From: Rhizocola hellebori
GTDB taxonomy: Bacteria > Actinomycetota > Actinomycetes > Mycobacteriales > Micromonosporaceae
Length of the DNA: 64,000 nt
NCBI RefSeq assembly: GCF_016862955.1
Contig: NZ_BONY01000002.1
Span: 208,725 to 272,724 of the forward strand
Direction: 5' to 3'
Shown here one piece after another: positions 1-8,006 of this stretch. Both the position numbers and the translations under genes were made by a program. Under the pieces are notes generated by a model. That model saw only the letters and a program-made list of their open reading frames with translations. It was not told the DNA's origin and ran no database searches. Within the stretch, counting starts at the first letter, position 1. The number at the start of each line of letters is the position of its first letter.

Positions 1-292
1 CCGCCGCCGGGCTGCTGGTGTCACCGGTCAGCACCAGCTGCTTCCACAACCGTTCCGAGTGCTCCCGGGCGAACTCACGGGACAGCTCGTCGAGGCTGCC
101 CATTCGCTTGACAGCGACCAGGAACGCCTCATCAGCGCTCAGACCGACCGCGACGAGCTCGTCGACGGAGCCACGCAGGTGGTCTTCCAGCTCGTCCGCG
201 TCGGCCGGCTGCAGCTCCCGGCGGCGCTGTACATATTGACGCCACTGCGCGAGCTGCGCCTCCAGCCCTTCCTGACCCTCCGGCGCAGTCAT
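1..292 (-). CDS. HAAS / permease-prefix-type protein, partial at window edge
   Basis: The first 97 codons are visible and the gene runs off the left edge. The start ATG overlaps the stop of the upstream PadR gene as ATGA, so the two are translationally coupled. The visible part is acidic and helical: a Glu/Gln-rich opening, then a stretch containing ADELEDHLR, DEAFLVAVKRMGS and LSREFAREHSERLW. This resembles the short helical signalling domain (HAAS, permease prefix domain) found at the N-terminus of membrane proteins encoded beside PadR repressors. In those pairs the regulator controls the membrane protein, which senses the envelope. Any membrane part lies outside the window, so the effector half is unknown. 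The family call rests on composition, motif style and the PadR neighbour. Confidence 0.7.
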   Translation of the reverse strand, partial: MTAPEGQEGLEAQLAQWRQYVQRRRELQPADADELEDHLRGSVDELVAVGLSADEAFLVAVKRMGSLDELSREFAREHSERLWKQLVLTGDTSSPAA

Positions 293-672
293 GCCGCACA
301 CTCCAGTGGGATCGCGCGCAGCGGCCCGTTAGCGGCCAGGCCGAGCCAGATCTCCTTGAGCGCGTCCACCACGGTGTCCCACTGGCGGCGCTGCTCGGCC
401 AGCTCGGCCAGACCCTGATCGGTGATGCGGTAGTACTTGCGCCGGCGCTCGCCGGTCACCGCCTGCCAGCTCGCCTCCACGTGACCGTGGCGCTCAAGCC
501 GGTGCAGCAACGGGTAAAGCAGCCCCTCGGTCCACTCCAGCTCGCCACCGGACAGCTCATTGATCCGCCTGAGGATGGCGTAGCCGTAGCTCTGCCCCTC
601 GGCCAGGATGCCCAGAACCATCGGCGTTGCCGAGGCGGCCACCAGATCCTTGGTGACCTTCACCAGACCCAC
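289..672 (-). CDS. PadR family transcriptional repressor
   Basis: 127 residues, the usual size for short PadR proteins. The winged helix spans about residues 12-85 and shows the family pattern: LGILAEGQSYGYAILRRI, then EGLLYPLLHRLERHG, then the wing with ERRRKYYRITDQG. A C-terminal helix of about 35 residues would serve dimerisation. The start is GTG (MGLVKV); a second GTG four codons later is possible. The gene overlaps the downstream HAAS-type gene by 4 bases, so both come from one transcript. PadR proteins usually repress their own operon, which fits the promoter just upstream with its AT-rich flank. The inducer cannot be read from sequence. Confidence 0.9.
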   Translation of the reverse strand: MGLVKVTKDLVAASATPMVLGILAEGQSYGYAILRRINELSGGELEWTEGLLYPLLHRLERHGHVEASWQAVTGERRRKYYRITDQGLAELAEQRRQWDTVVDALKEIWLGLAANGPLRAIPLECAA

Positions 673-696
673 CCCACAACCCTAGAAGTTTGATGC

Positions 697-725
697 ATAG
701 TACTGCTAGGTAATCTTGGGCGCAA
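697..725 (-). promoter_or_regulatory. sigma-70-like promoter of the padR operon
   Basis: On the minus strand a TTGCGC box (720-725) and a TACTAT box (697-702) are 17 bases apart; each matches 4 of 6 consensus bases. They lie about 25 bases upstream of padR, in an AT-rich patch (ATGCAT, TAGTACTG) where a PadR operator would be expected. Confidence 0.5.
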
Positions 726-774
726 CGAGTCTCCGTGGCCGGGCAGGCGAGGCTTGCCCGGCCACCGGGTTGCC

Positions 775-2391
775 TCAGGAAATGGTGCAGGCGCTGGTGT
801 TCAGGGTGAAAGCCGATGGCTCCGGGTTGGCTCCGGTGGCTGTGCCGTTGAAGCCGATCTGCACCGAACCGCCGGGTGGGATCGTGGCGTTCCAGTCCAG
901 GTTCGTGGCGGTGACCTCTGGGGCCCCGGTGGCCTGTGCCCAGGTGGCACTCCAGCCCTGGGTGAGGCGCTGCCCGGAGGCGAAGGCGAATCGCAACACC
1001 CAGCCATTTATTGCCGTGGTACCGGTATTGGTGATCTTCACCGTCGCGGTGAACCCGCCGCCCCAGCCGCTGGTGCTATAGGCGACATCGCAACCGCCGG
1101 CCGAAGCGGTGGTGAAGGTGACCGTCGCCGAGGGCGGCGAGAGCACACCCGCGCTGTCGCGAGCGCGGACGCGGAATGAGTAAGAGGTGTTCGGGGTGAG
1201 CCCGGTCAGGGTCGCGGTGGTGACACCGGCGTGGGGCGTCACCGACACCGCTGTTTCGGTGGTGCCCTGGACGCGGTAGACGACGTAACCGGTCAGCGGG
1301 AACGACCCGGGTGTGGACGCGGTCCAGGTGAGGGTGGCGCCGGTGGTGGTGACGCCGGAGACCGCGAGATTGCGGGGCGCGGTGGGCGGGGTGGAAGTTG
1401 GCGTCTGAACGGTGATGTTGGCCGTGGGACCGAGCATGCCGGTCGTGTCCACCGCGCGCACCGCGATGGAGTAGCGGGTGCCCGGGGTGAGGCCGGTGAT
1501 CGAGCAGGCCAGCGGGTTCACGCCGACACAGACGTAACCGATCGCATTGACGAGCACCTCGTACCGGTTGATCGGGTTGGTGCCGGGCGTCGCCGCGGTC
1601 CAGGCGACGCTGACGCTGCCCGGGGTGAGGGCGGTGACAGCGAGGTTCTGCGGCGGGCCGGGCGGAACTGGCGGGATGGTCGGGCCGCATGGGTGATCGT
1701 TGATGGTGAAGTTGGTGGGAGGCGGGTTGGTGGCGCCGGTGTAGGTGCCCGCGAAGGACACCGGTCTGGTGCCACCGGGGAACAGCGGGCCGGCGCCGCT
1801 GGTGAAGAGCCAGACGAAGCTTGTCGTCCACCGGTTGCCGTTGCGCTGGAATCCCCACTCCGGGTTGACCTGCTGGCTGTCCAGCAGGGTGAAGCCCAGG
1901 GTCCACTCCTGCCACGGACCGGTCGACAGGTTGGTCATCTCGACCGAGGAGAAGAAAGTGCCACCACCCGAGCTGTTCGGCACGTACCGCACCGAACACA
2001 TTGGACCGTCGGTGTAGGACAGGGTGCGCACGCTGGCCGGCGCGGCTGCCGCCGTGTTGCCCGCGGCGTCGGTCGCTATCACGGTGAAGGTGTAGTTCTG
2101 GTTCGGGGTCAGGAATCGGATGGTGATGGTGTTGACGTCACCGGTGGTGCTCTCGGTCCAGGTTTGGCCGTTGAGCAGCCCCCGGCGCACGAGATAGTTG
2201 GCGACCCCGACGTCATCGGTCGACGGCGTCCAGGTCAAGGTGACGCCGAAGGGCGTGACATTACTGAAGATCGGCGTCCCGGGTGCGGTGGGCGCGGTGA
2301 CGTCATCGGCCGCGTTCGCGGCGGCGGGCGTCACGGCAAGCCACAGCACGGCGCATGCCAACATTGCGGTGGCCTTGGTCAGGCACGACAT
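775..2391 (-). CDS. secreted fibronectin type III / CBM2 carbohydrate-binding protein
   Basis: 538 residues. A signal peptide with cleavage near AANA (about residue 27) opens the protein. Order after it: FN3 (about 30-125), a CBM2-like beta-sandwich (130-237, CSVRY start, conserved W/F pattern, NDHPC end), FN3 (245-333), FN3 (338-430), and a classic CBM2 (434-538: CDVAYSTSGWGGGF start, NLDWNATIPPGGS, final SACTIS). Each CBM2 has a Cys near each end, as in the family. No catalytic domain is present, so this is probably a secreted binding module for cellulose, chitin or another insoluble glycan rather than an enzyme. The start ATG has GGGAG about 7 bases upstream, within a potential hairpin. 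It is monocistronic, facing the DoxX gene divergently. Confidence 0.85.
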   Translation of the reverse strand: MSCLTKATAMLACAVLWLAVTPAAANAADDVTAPTAPGTPIFSNVTPFGVTLTWTPSTDDVGVANYLVRRGLLNGQTWTESTTGDVNTITIRFLTPNQNYTFTVIATDAAGNTAAAAPASVRTLSYTDGPMCSVRYVPNSSGGGTFFSSVEMTNLSTGPWQEWTLGFTLLDSQQVNPEWGFQRNGNRWTTSFVWLFTSGAGPLFPGGTRPVSFAGTYTGATNPPPTNFTINDHPCGPTIPPVPPGPPQNLAVTALTPGSVSVAWTAATPGTNPINRYEVLVNAIGYVCVGVNPLACSITGLTPGTRYSIAVRAVDTTGMLGPTANITVQTPTSTPPTAPRNLAVSGVTTTGATLTWTASTPGSFPLTGYVVYRVQGTTETAVSVTPHAGVTTATLTGLTPNTSYSFRVRARDSAGVLSPPSATVTFTTASAGGCDVAYSTSGWGGGFTATVKITNTGTTAINGWVLRFAFASGQRLTQGWSATWAQATGAPEVTATNLDWNATIPPGGSVQIGFNGTATGANPEPSAFTLNTSACTIS

Positions 2392-2396
2392 GGTGA

Positions 2397-2459
2397 GTCT
2401 CCCGAGGGATAACTGATTGGCGATTCGCCTTGCGGCACAAGGCGATCTGACGAGGAGAC
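2397..2459 (-). promoter_or_regulatory. structured leader RNA of the CBM2 gene, pairing over the Shine-Dalgarno
   Basis: Upstream of the start at 2391 the minus strand holds an outer inverted repeat, GTCTCC (2454-2459) against GGAGAC (2397-2402), enclosing a stronger inner hairpin of 8 pairs with a 5-base loop (2425-2445, TCGCCTTG arms). The GGGAG ribosome site lies in the outer stem. This could be a translational control element. I could not match it to a known riboswitch class. Confidence 0.4.
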
Positions 2460-2573
2460 ACCATCCGGCCGAAGACCGGTCACCCCAGGCGTCACCACGC
2501 GCACCCAGCTCCCTAACGCGTGTCGATTATAGGAGACGACCGAACCGCTCTTGAGCCAGCATCGACCGACCAC

Positions 2574-2579
2574 TATGGT
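2574..2579 (+). promoter_or_regulatory. -10 box, leaderless start of the DoxX gene
   Basis: TATGGT lies 7 bases before ATG 2587, and no Shine-Dalgarno is present. This decides the start in favour of 2587 over the in-frame ATG 12 bases upstream. Confidence 0.5.
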
Positions 2580-2586
2580 TCCGCCC

Positions 2587-2985
2587 ATGGATCAATCTGC
2601 ACCGGCCGCCCGGCCGGCTCCGGGCAAAGCCGCCAATGTCGTGCTATGGGTGCTGCAGGTGCTGCTCGCGGTCGCGTTCATCGTCCCGGTCTACCGCAAG
2701 CTCGCCAGCGTGCCCGAATCGGTGCAGCTGTTCGATGACATCGGCCTGGGTCAGTGGCTGCGATATGCGGTCGGGCTACTGGAACTGGCCCTGGCCATCG
2801 GGCTGCTACTGCCCCGGTTCGCCGGGCTGGCAGCGGCGGGCCTGGTCGGGGTGATGGCCGGAGCGGTCGCCACGGAACTGTTCTTCGAAACGGGCAACTG
2901 GGCGCTTCCGGCGGTGCTGCTCGTCATCGCCGCTCTGGTGGCCTGGGGGCGGCGTGACCGGATAGCCGCGCTGCTGCGCCGCTGA
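2587..2985 (+). CDS. DoxX-like small membrane protein
   Basis: 132 residues with four hydrophobic segments, at about 15-35, 45-62, 68-88 and 93-112. This is the size and layout of DoxX/DoxD-like proteins. The first helix is followed by a short PVYRKLASVPES loop, and the third carries LELALAIGLLLPR; the family keeps a comparable gain-of-Glu helix. A charged tail ends in arginines. DoxX-like proteins are associated with redox or quinone chemistry in the membrane, but no catalytic residues can be assigned here. The start is set by the leaderless -10 box at 2574; earlier in-frame starts would add a non-membrane leader. It is not obviously in an operon: the next gene has its own -10 box. Confidence 0.75.
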   Translation: MDQSAPAARPAPGKAANVVLWVLQVLLAVAFIVPVYRKLASVPESVQLFDDIGLGQWLRYAVGLLELALAIGLLLPRFAGLAAAGLVGVMAGAVATELFFETGNWALPAVLLVIAALVAWGRRDRIAALLRR

Positions 2986-3127
2986 CGCGATCACGGCCTG
3001 CCGCGGAATCGGTCGACCGAGTGTATTAGGTGTTCATCCATCGGCGGCGATTGTCCATTCGTTCACATCTGTGGCGACTGCGGGCGCTAAACGGCGGAAA
3101 CCACTGACGCCCAAACCTATTTATCTC

Positions 3128-3133
3128 TATGGT
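3128..3133 (+). promoter_or_regulatory. -10 box, leaderless start
   Basis: TATGGT lies 6 bases before ATG 3140. It is the same hexamer as before the DoxX gene. Confidence 0.5.
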
Positions 3134-3139
3134 TTCGCC

Positions 3140-3586
3140 ATGACCGAAGGTACCGGGGACGCAAGCTACCGGCGCGGTGTCGCCCGCATACCAACATGGA
3201 GTGAATACTCCGTCGAGGTCGACATCGAGCCGGATCCGAGTCCCGGTGTGCGTCCCCGGCCGCCGTTGCGGCAGCGGCTGAGCAACATGCGCACCGGCAG
3301 CGGCTGGACGATCGCCGGAAGCGCGGTGTTGCTGGTGTCGTGGGTGGCATGGGCGTCGGAGATCGGTGTCGACCAGATAGCAACGTCGGGGCTCATGCTG
3401 GCGGTCATCGTCGGCGTGGCGATCGGCCTGTTCGGGCTTTGCCGGCTGATCGGCAGCATTGTGCTGGAAGGGCTGATGAAACGCACCCGCCGCGGCGCGG
3501 TGCTGTCCCACTTGGCGATCGGCCTTTTCCTTGCCCTGGCGGGTCTCTCGCTGCTCCAGCACACGCAGTGGGCCACGGTCAGCTAA
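3140..3586 (+). CDS. small membrane protein of unknown function
   Basis: 148 residues. A polar N-terminus of about 60 residues, rich in Glu, Pro and Arg, precedes three hydrophobic segments at about 57-77, 82-105 and 122-142. I recognise no domain. The Arg-rich stretch before the first helix suggests the N-terminus is cytoplasmic. The start ATG follows a leaderless -10 box by 6 bases; the in-frame extension upstream has no start signal and is basic and unlike the mature protein. The next gene (MFS exporter) begins 42 bases later with its own -10 box, so co-transcription is not required. Confidence 0.65.
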   Translation: MTEGTGDASYRRGVARIPTWSEYSVEVDIEPDPSPGVRPRPPLRQRLSNMRTGSGWTIAGSAVLLVSWVAWASEIGVDQIATSGLMLAVIVGVAIGLFGLCRLIGSIVLEGLMKRTRRGAVLSHLAIGLFLALAGLSLLQHTQWATVS

Positions 3587-3616
3587 ATTCGCTGGCAAAG
3601 CTGGGCGGTGGGTGGG

Positions 3617-3622
3617 TACGGT
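3617..3622 (+). promoter_or_regulatory. -10 box, leaderless start of the MFS gene
   Basis: TACGGT lies 6 bases before GTG 3629. It decides the GTG start over the TTG-type start 21 bases upstream. Confidence 0.45.
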
Positions 3623-3628
3623 GCGGCC

Positions 3629-4879
3629 GTGGCCATCGAAGCGGCTCCGTCCGCGCGCGGCTTTATCCGTTCCCACAAGGCTTTTGCCAGGCTGTGGACG
3701 GCTCGGACGGTGTCGTTCCTTGGCGACAGCGTCGGTCTTGTCGCGCTGTTGCTGTATGTCGCCAACGACACCGGGTCGGCGCTCGCGGTGGCCATGCTGA
3801 TGCTGGTGGGCGACTTCGCGCCGCAGCTGCTCAGCCCGATCGCGGGGGCCATCGCCGACCGGGTCGACCGGCGCCTGGTGATGATCGCCTGTGAGATCGG
3901 GCAGGCCCTGGCGGTGCTGGCGATCGCGATTACCCTGCCGCCGCTGCCGGTGCTGCTGATTCTGGTGGCCCTGCGCAGCGTGCTGGCCACGGTGTTTCAG
4001 CCCGCCTCGCGGGCGGCCGTGCCCAGCCTGGTCGCCGACGCGCACCTGCCGCGCGCCAACTCGTTGATCGGCGCGGGCACGCATGGCCTGGACGTGCTGG
4101 GCCCGCTGGTGGCGGCCGCGTTGCTGCCGGTGCTGCACATCCGCGGGCTGTTGCTGTTCGACGCGGCCACCTTTGCGGTTTCGGCCTTGTTGCTGGTGAC
4201 CTTGCCCCGGCTGCCGCGCCCGGTGCGCGAGGTGCCCACCACGGTTTTGGGCGATGCCGCCGAGGGCCTTCGCTATCTGTGGCGGCACAAGGTGATCCGG
4301 GTGGTGGCGCTGGGATTCTGTGCGATTGTCGCCTTCAACGGCGTCGATGACGTGGCGCTGGTCTTCCTGGCCAAGGACGCGCTGCAGCAAGGTGATTCGG
4401 CGGCCAGCGTGCTATACGCCGGGGTCGGCGCCGGGCTGATGGTCGGGTTCGCGGTGGTGGCCCGCTGGTCGGGCCGGGTGCCGATGGTGGTGCTTCTGCT
4501 GATCGGCTACGGCGTCTCGTCGCTGGGCAATCTGCTGACCGGGCTGGCGTGGGCTCTGGTGGCCGCCTTCGGCATGCAGTTCGTCCGCGGGGCGGGCATC
4601 GCCGCCACCGACACCGCGCACAACACGCTGATTCAGCGCGTGGTGCCCGAACCGTTGCTGGGCCGGGTCTTCGGCAACCTTTACGGCGCGGTCGGGGTGG
4701 CCGCGGGCCTGTCCTACGTGCTCGGCGGGCTGGTGCTCGACGCCACCGGTCCACGGTTCACGCTGATCGCGGCGGGCGCGGGCGGCCTGCTGGTGACCGT
4801 CGTCGTGGCCGCCGTCCTGCCCGGACGGCTGCGCTCCGAGGCCGTCCATTTAGGACCGTCAGCGCAACCCGTACCATGA
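3629..4879 (+). CDS. MFS transporter, drug-exporter type
   Basis: 416 residues with about 12 membrane helices. The early part reads FARLWTARTVSFLGDSVGLVALLLYV, followed by an FAPQLLSPIAGAIADRVDRR loop, the G-x-(L/A)-D-R-x-x-R type motif between helices 2 and 3 that defines the major facilitator superfamily. The second half begins near RVVALGFCAIVAFN. The overall pattern resembles the MFS_3 (enterobactin or macrolide exporter-like) group, with FQPASRAAVPSLV after helix 4. The product likely exports a toxic or secreted small molecule. The two-component system begins 4 bases after its stop; the kinase -10 box (4872-4877) lies inside the MFS stop region. The adjacent pair may therefore regulate this exporter. 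The substrate is unknown. Confidence 0.85.
   Translation: MAIEAAPSARGFIRSHKAFARLWTARTVSFLGDSVGLVALLLYVANDTGSALAVAMLMLVGDFAPQLLSPIAGAIADRVDRRLVMIACEIGQALAVLAIAITLPPLPVLLILVALRSVLATVFQPASRAAVPSLVADAHLPRANSLIGAGTHGLDVLGPLVAAALLPVLHIRGLLLFDAATFAVSALLLVTLPRLPRPVREVPTTVLGDAAEGLRYLWRHKVIRVVALGFCAIVAFNGVDDVALVFLAKDALQQGDSAASVLYAGVGAGLMVGFAVVARWSGRVPMVVLLLIGYGVSSLGNLLTGLAWALVAAFGMQFVRGAGIAATDTAHNTLIQRVVPEPLLGRVFGNLYGAVGVAAGLSYVLGGLVLDATGPRFTLIAAGAGGLLVTVVVAAVLPGRLRSEAVHLGPSAQPVP
4872..4877 (+). promoter_or_regulatory. -10 box, leaderless start of the sensor kinase
   Basis: TACCAT lies 6 bases before GTG 4884, within the last codons of the MFS gene. An ATG at 4881 is in frame but too close to the box for leaderless initiation. 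Confidence 0.4.
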
Positions 4880-4883
4880 GATG

Positions 4884-6023
4884 GTGCGTGATCTGCTGCG
4901 ATCCATCTGGGAGGAGCCCCGCCCTGCGGGCGCTCGGGCGCCGGCCTGGCGCGACGGGGTGCTGGTCGGGCTGCTCGCGATAGCGGTGACGCTGGAGGCG
5001 CTGCTGCGCACCGACCTGCCGTGGCGCGCGATTTCGGTGGCGCTGACCGCCGGGCTGCTGCCGACCCTGCTGTGGCGGCGCAGCCGGCCGCTGCTGATGG
5101 TGGTCATTCTCTTCAGCGTCTCGACCCTGGCCCCGCTCTTCACCGGCGGCGTGCCGGCCGAGACCTACACGATGGTCTTCGCCCTGATCCTTCCGTATTC
5201 GCTGGTGCGCTGGGGGTCGGGCCGCGAGACGGTGATCGGCTCGGCGATCATGCTGGTCAAGATGGTGTTCACCGCCGCCGTCGGGGTGCTGACCGTCGCC
5301 GACACCATCGGTGGGCTGGCCGTGTTGAGCACCGCCTGTGCGCTGGGGGCGGCCATCCGCTACCGGGGACGGGCCCGCCAGCGCGAGCTCGACCAGGTCA
5401 AGCTGCTGGAGCGGGAGCGGCTGGCCCGCGACCTGCACGACACCGTCGCCCATCACGTGTCGGCCATGGCGATCCGCGCCCAGGCCGGGCTGGCCACCGC
5501 GGCGACGCATCCGGACGCCGCGGTCGAGGCGCTTCGCGTGATCGAGGCCGAGGCTTCGCTCGCCCTGACCGAGATGCGCTCGATGGTGCGGGTGCTGCGG
5601 CACAACGAGCCCGCCCAGCGGGTGCCCAGCCCGCGGGTGGGCGATCTGGCCGGGCTGGCCGGCGACTCGCGCACCGGGCCGGCCGTCGAGGTCACGCTCG
5701 AGGGTGATATCGATGACCTTCCGTCGTCGTTGGGGGCCGCGGTCTATCGCCTGGCCCAGGAGTCGGTGACCAATGCGCGGCGGCACGCGCGCCACGCCAC
5801 CCGCATCGAGGTCAGCGTCGCCGCCGACGCGACATCGGTACGCCTGCATGTCAGCGATGACGGCGAGACCGGCCCCACCCGCTCGCCCGCCCCGGCCGGG
5901 TTCGGGCTGACCGGCATGATCGAAAGGGCCGGGCTGCTCGGTGGCACGTGCGTGGCCGGTCCCAACCCCGATCGCGGTTGGACGGTGACCGCTGTGTTGC
6001 CGCGCAACGGTTCTCCCGCATGA
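4884..6023 (+). CDS. NarL-type sensor histidine kinase
   Basis: 379 residues. The N-terminal half has about five membrane segments (25-155) and no large extracellular domain, as in intramembrane-sensing kinases. A coiled linker (RARQRELDQVKLLERERLA) leads to the HisKA_3 dimerisation motif RDLHDTVAHHVSAMAIRAQAG, with the phospho-acceptor His at residue 185. The C-terminal HATPase domain shows the N-box-like QESVTNARRHA and a G-box, GFGLTGMIERAGLLGG. Its stop overlaps the start of the response regulator as ATGA, so the two form a cognate pair. The signal is unknown; the adjacent exporter suggests an antibiotic or envelope cue. Confidence 0.9.
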   Translation: MRDLLRSIWEEPRPAGARAPAWRDGVLVGLLAIAVTLEALLRTDLPWRAISVALTAGLLPTLLWRRSRPLLMVVILFSVSTLAPLFTGGVPAETYTMVFALILPYSLVRWGSGRETVIGSAIMLVKMVFTAAVGVLTVADTIGGLAVLSTACALGAAIRYRGRARQRELDQVKLLERERLARDLHDTVAHHVSAMAIRAQAGLATAATHPDAAVEALRVIEAEASLALTEMRSMVRVLRHNEPAQRVPSPRVGDLAGLAGDSRTGPAVEVTLEGDIDDLPSSLGAAVYRLAQESVTNARRHARHATRIEVSVAADATSVRLHVSDDGETGPTRSPAPAGFGLTGMIERAGLLGGTCVAGPNPDRGWTVTAVLPRNGSPA

Positions 6024-6682
6024 GCATCCGGGTGGTCGTCGCCGACGACCAGGAGATCGTCCGTACCGGACTGATAATGATCCTTAATGCCCAGCCGGGC
6101 ATAGAGGTTGTCGGCGAGGCCGCAGACGGCAGGCAGGCTGTCGAGCTGGCCCGGCGGCTGCGCCCCGAGGTGTGCCTGTTCGACATCCGCATGCCGGGTC
6201 TGGACGGCATCGAGGCCACTCGCACCCTTGCCGGGCCAGGCGTGGCCGACCCCATGGCGGTCATTGTCATCACCACCTTCGATCTCGACGATTACGTGTA
6301 CGCGGCGCTGCGGGCCGGAGCACGAGGGTTCCTGCTCAAGGACGCCGGCGCGGCCCTGCTGACGCAAGCGGTGCACGCCGCCGCCAACGGCGACGCGCTC
6401 ATCGCCCCCAACGTCACCACGAGACTGCTCAAGGCTTTTGCCGACGGGACACCGGCCACGCCGCCGCGACAGCCCCTCGACGCGCTGACCGACCGGGAGG
6501 AGCAGGTGCTCGCCGCGGTGGCGCGGGGGCGGACCAACACCGAGATCGCCGATGAGCTTTACATCAGCCTGAGCACCGTCAAGACCCACATCGCGAGCCT
6601 GATGAACAAGCTGGGCGCCCGCAACCGGGTCGAGATCGCCATGTGGGCCTACGAGACGCATCGGGTCAGAGGCGCGGCCTAA
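6020..6682 (+). CDS. NarL/FixJ-type response regulator
   Basis: 220 residues. The receiver domain (1-120) has the acidic pair in VVADDQE, phospho-acceptor Asp55 in LFDIRMPG, and the conserved Lys in LLKDAG. The C-terminal LuxR-type HTH (about 150-215) carries LTDREEQVLAAVARG, then TNTEIADELYISLSTVKTHIASLMNKLGARNR. It is coupled by ATGA overlap to the kinase just upstream and is presumably phosphorylated by it. Likely targets are its own operon and the upstream MFS exporter. All expected catalytic and DNA-binding residues are present. Confidence 0.93.
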   Translation: MSIRVVVADDQEIVRTGLIMILNAQPGIEVVGEAADGRQAVELARRLRPEVCLFDIRMPGLDGIEATRTLAGPGVADPMAVIVITTFDLDDYVYAALRAGARGFLLKDAGAALLTQAVHAAANGDALIAPNVTTRLLKAFADGTPATPPRQPLDALTDREEQVLAAVARGRTNTEIADELYISLSTVKTHIASLMNKLGARNRVEIAMWAYETHRVRGAA

Positions 6683-6759
6683 AGTACGCCTCGGCTCCCC
6701 CACTATCGGCCAGCACGGCTCGGGCCCAAGTGCCGATGAGCCGCGGCCGTCCCAGCCGT

Positions 6760-6765
6760 CACGAT
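6760..6765 (+). promoter_or_regulatory. -10-like box, possible leaderless start
   Basis: CACGAT lies 6 bases before GTG 6772, fitting the window's leaderless pattern though only 3 to 4 bases match consensus. Confidence 0.3.
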
Positions 6766-6771
6766 CGGGCG

Positions 6772-7452
6772 GTGACGAAATCGACCGCCAGGCGCGACTG
6801 GCTCATCATCATCGGTCTGCTTCTGCTCGCCCTGGTACCCGCCACAGCCGGCGCCTTTCGGGTGACCGAACTGAGCACCGGCCCTGAGCTCACCCCAGAC
6901 AACGCCCGGTTCGTCAGCGAACCGATTCCGGTCGTGGTGCACATCGTTGGCGCCGTACTGCTTTCCGTACTGAGCCCGTTCCAGTTCATGTCCGGGCTGC
7001 GCCGGCGCAGGCTGCGCTGGCACCGCCTCGCCGGATGGATCATCATCCCCAGCGGGCTCGCCGCTGCGCTGAGCGGGCTCTGGATGACCGTCTTCTACGA
7101 CCTTCCGGCCTTCGACGGCGCAGCCGTCAACGCCATGCGCCTGGTCGTCGGCAGCGTGATGGCGGCAGCCTTCGTGCTGGGCTTCGCCGCTATACGCAGA
7201 GGCGACATCGCCCGGCACAGCGCCTGGATGATCCGCGGCTACGCCCTGGGCATGGGCGCGGGCACACAAGCGCTGACCCACCTGCCGTTGCTGTTCACCG
7301 GCACGCCCGGCTTGACCGCCCGCGCCATCGCGATGGGCGCCGGCTGGCTGATCAATATCGTGGTAGCCGAATGGGTTATCCGCACCAAACTGCCCAGACC
7401 CAAGCGCACCACCCCGGCCGAGGCTGTCGTCAATGGACTCGCCCACCGATGA
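6772..7452 (+). CDS. DUF2306-type multi-pass membrane protein
   Basis: 226 residues with about six or seven hydrophobic segments. The order is an N-terminal helix (WLIIIGLLLLALVPATAG), an exposed loop (FRVTELSTGPELTPDN) and a helix beginning VVVHIVGAVLLSVLSPFQF. The loop RRRRLRWHRLAGWIIIPSG follows, then further helices, and near the C-terminus GDIARHSAWMIRGYALGMGAGTQ. The H-R-L-A-G and RHSAWMIR histidine patterns are typical of DUF2306 membrane proteins, some of which may bind haem; that last point is inference. An ATG at 6736 would give a longer, basic N-terminus, so the GTG after the -10-like box is preferred. The stop overlaps the next gene as ATGA. Confidence 0.7.
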   Translation: MTKSTARRDWLIIIGLLLLALVPATAGAFRVTELSTGPELTPDNARFVSEPIPVVVHIVGAVLLSVLSPFQFMSGLRRRRLRWHRLAGWIIIPSGLAAALSGLWMTVFYDLPAFDGAAVNAMRLVVGSVMAAAFVLGFAAIRRGDIARHSAWMIRGYALGMGAGTQALTHLPLLFTGTPGLTARAIAMGAGWLINIVVAEWVIRTKLPRPKRTTPAEAVVNGLAHR

Positions 7453-8006
7453 ACGGATCAGGCGAACCTGCCCGGTCTGTTGCGCAGCTGATCCCATCCG
7501 CAGTCGTTGATCTGACAGCATCTTTGTGCGAAGGCCTGGACACTTCTGCGGTGGACGATGATAGTGCCCTGATAGCCGAGCTCGCACAGGTGGCGCTGGT
7601 GTCGGTAGCGCCCGACGAGCTGATGATTTTCGACGAGACCGCCGAGGAATACTTCACCGATCCGGAGGCGGCGCTGACGGCCAGCGGCCGCGACGCGGCT
7701 GTCGGGTTTGGACTCGAGCTGGCAATGATCACGCCGATCGCGCTGTCGGTGGGTTCCGCGGTCATGCAGGCCGTGGTGGGCCATCTCGCCGGCCGCGCGC
7801 TGGACGCGGGCCAGACCGGCCTGGCCGCGCTGGCCCGGCGGGTGTTCAAGCGGCCCGCCCAGCAGCCGGACCTCACTTTGACAACGGCGCAGGCGCAGCA
7901 GGTGCGCGCCACCGCGTTCGAACGGGCACGTGCGCTCGGGTTGCCCGATGCGCAGGCCCATCTGCTCGCCGACTCCTTCGTCGGCGCGATTGCCACCGCC
8001 GGATGA
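7449..8006 (+). CDS. hypothetical protein coupled to the M48-like peptidase
   Basis: 185 residues, not recognised. The N-terminal half is acidic (VDDDSALIAELAQVAL, DETAEEYFTDPEAA). A hydrophobic centre (about 97-125, ELAMITPIALSVGSAVMQAVVGHLAG) could be a membrane or amphipathic segment. The C-terminus is helical and Ala/Arg-rich. It begins at ATGA overlapping the preceding membrane gene and ends at ATGA overlapping the peptidase, so it sits in the middle of a three-gene translationally coupled string. A partner or regulator of the peptidase is the most economical guess; the sequence alone gives no activity. Confidence 0.7.
   Translation: MNGSGEPARSVAQLIPSAVVDLTASLCEGLDTSAVDDDSALIAELAQVALVSVAPDELMIFDETAEEYFTDPEAALTASGRDAAVGFGLELAMITPIALSVGSAVMQAVVGHLAGRALDAGQTGLAALARRVFKRPAQQPDLTLTTAQAQQVRATAFERARALGLPDAQAHLLADSFVGAIATAG

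Noticed and set aside
2397..2459. Cyclic di-GMP or cyclic di-AMP riboswitch before the CBM2 gene
   Set aside because: These riboswitches can precede wall or glycan genes, but I do not see their conserved core sequences. Only a generic stem arrangement can be supported.
3026..4390. Long open frame of 454 codons on the minus strand, antisense to the small membrane protein and MFS genes
   Set aside because: It reads as Gln/His/Arg-rich low-complexity sequence, has no start signal and lies opposite two well-supported genes; it is a by-product of high GC third positions.
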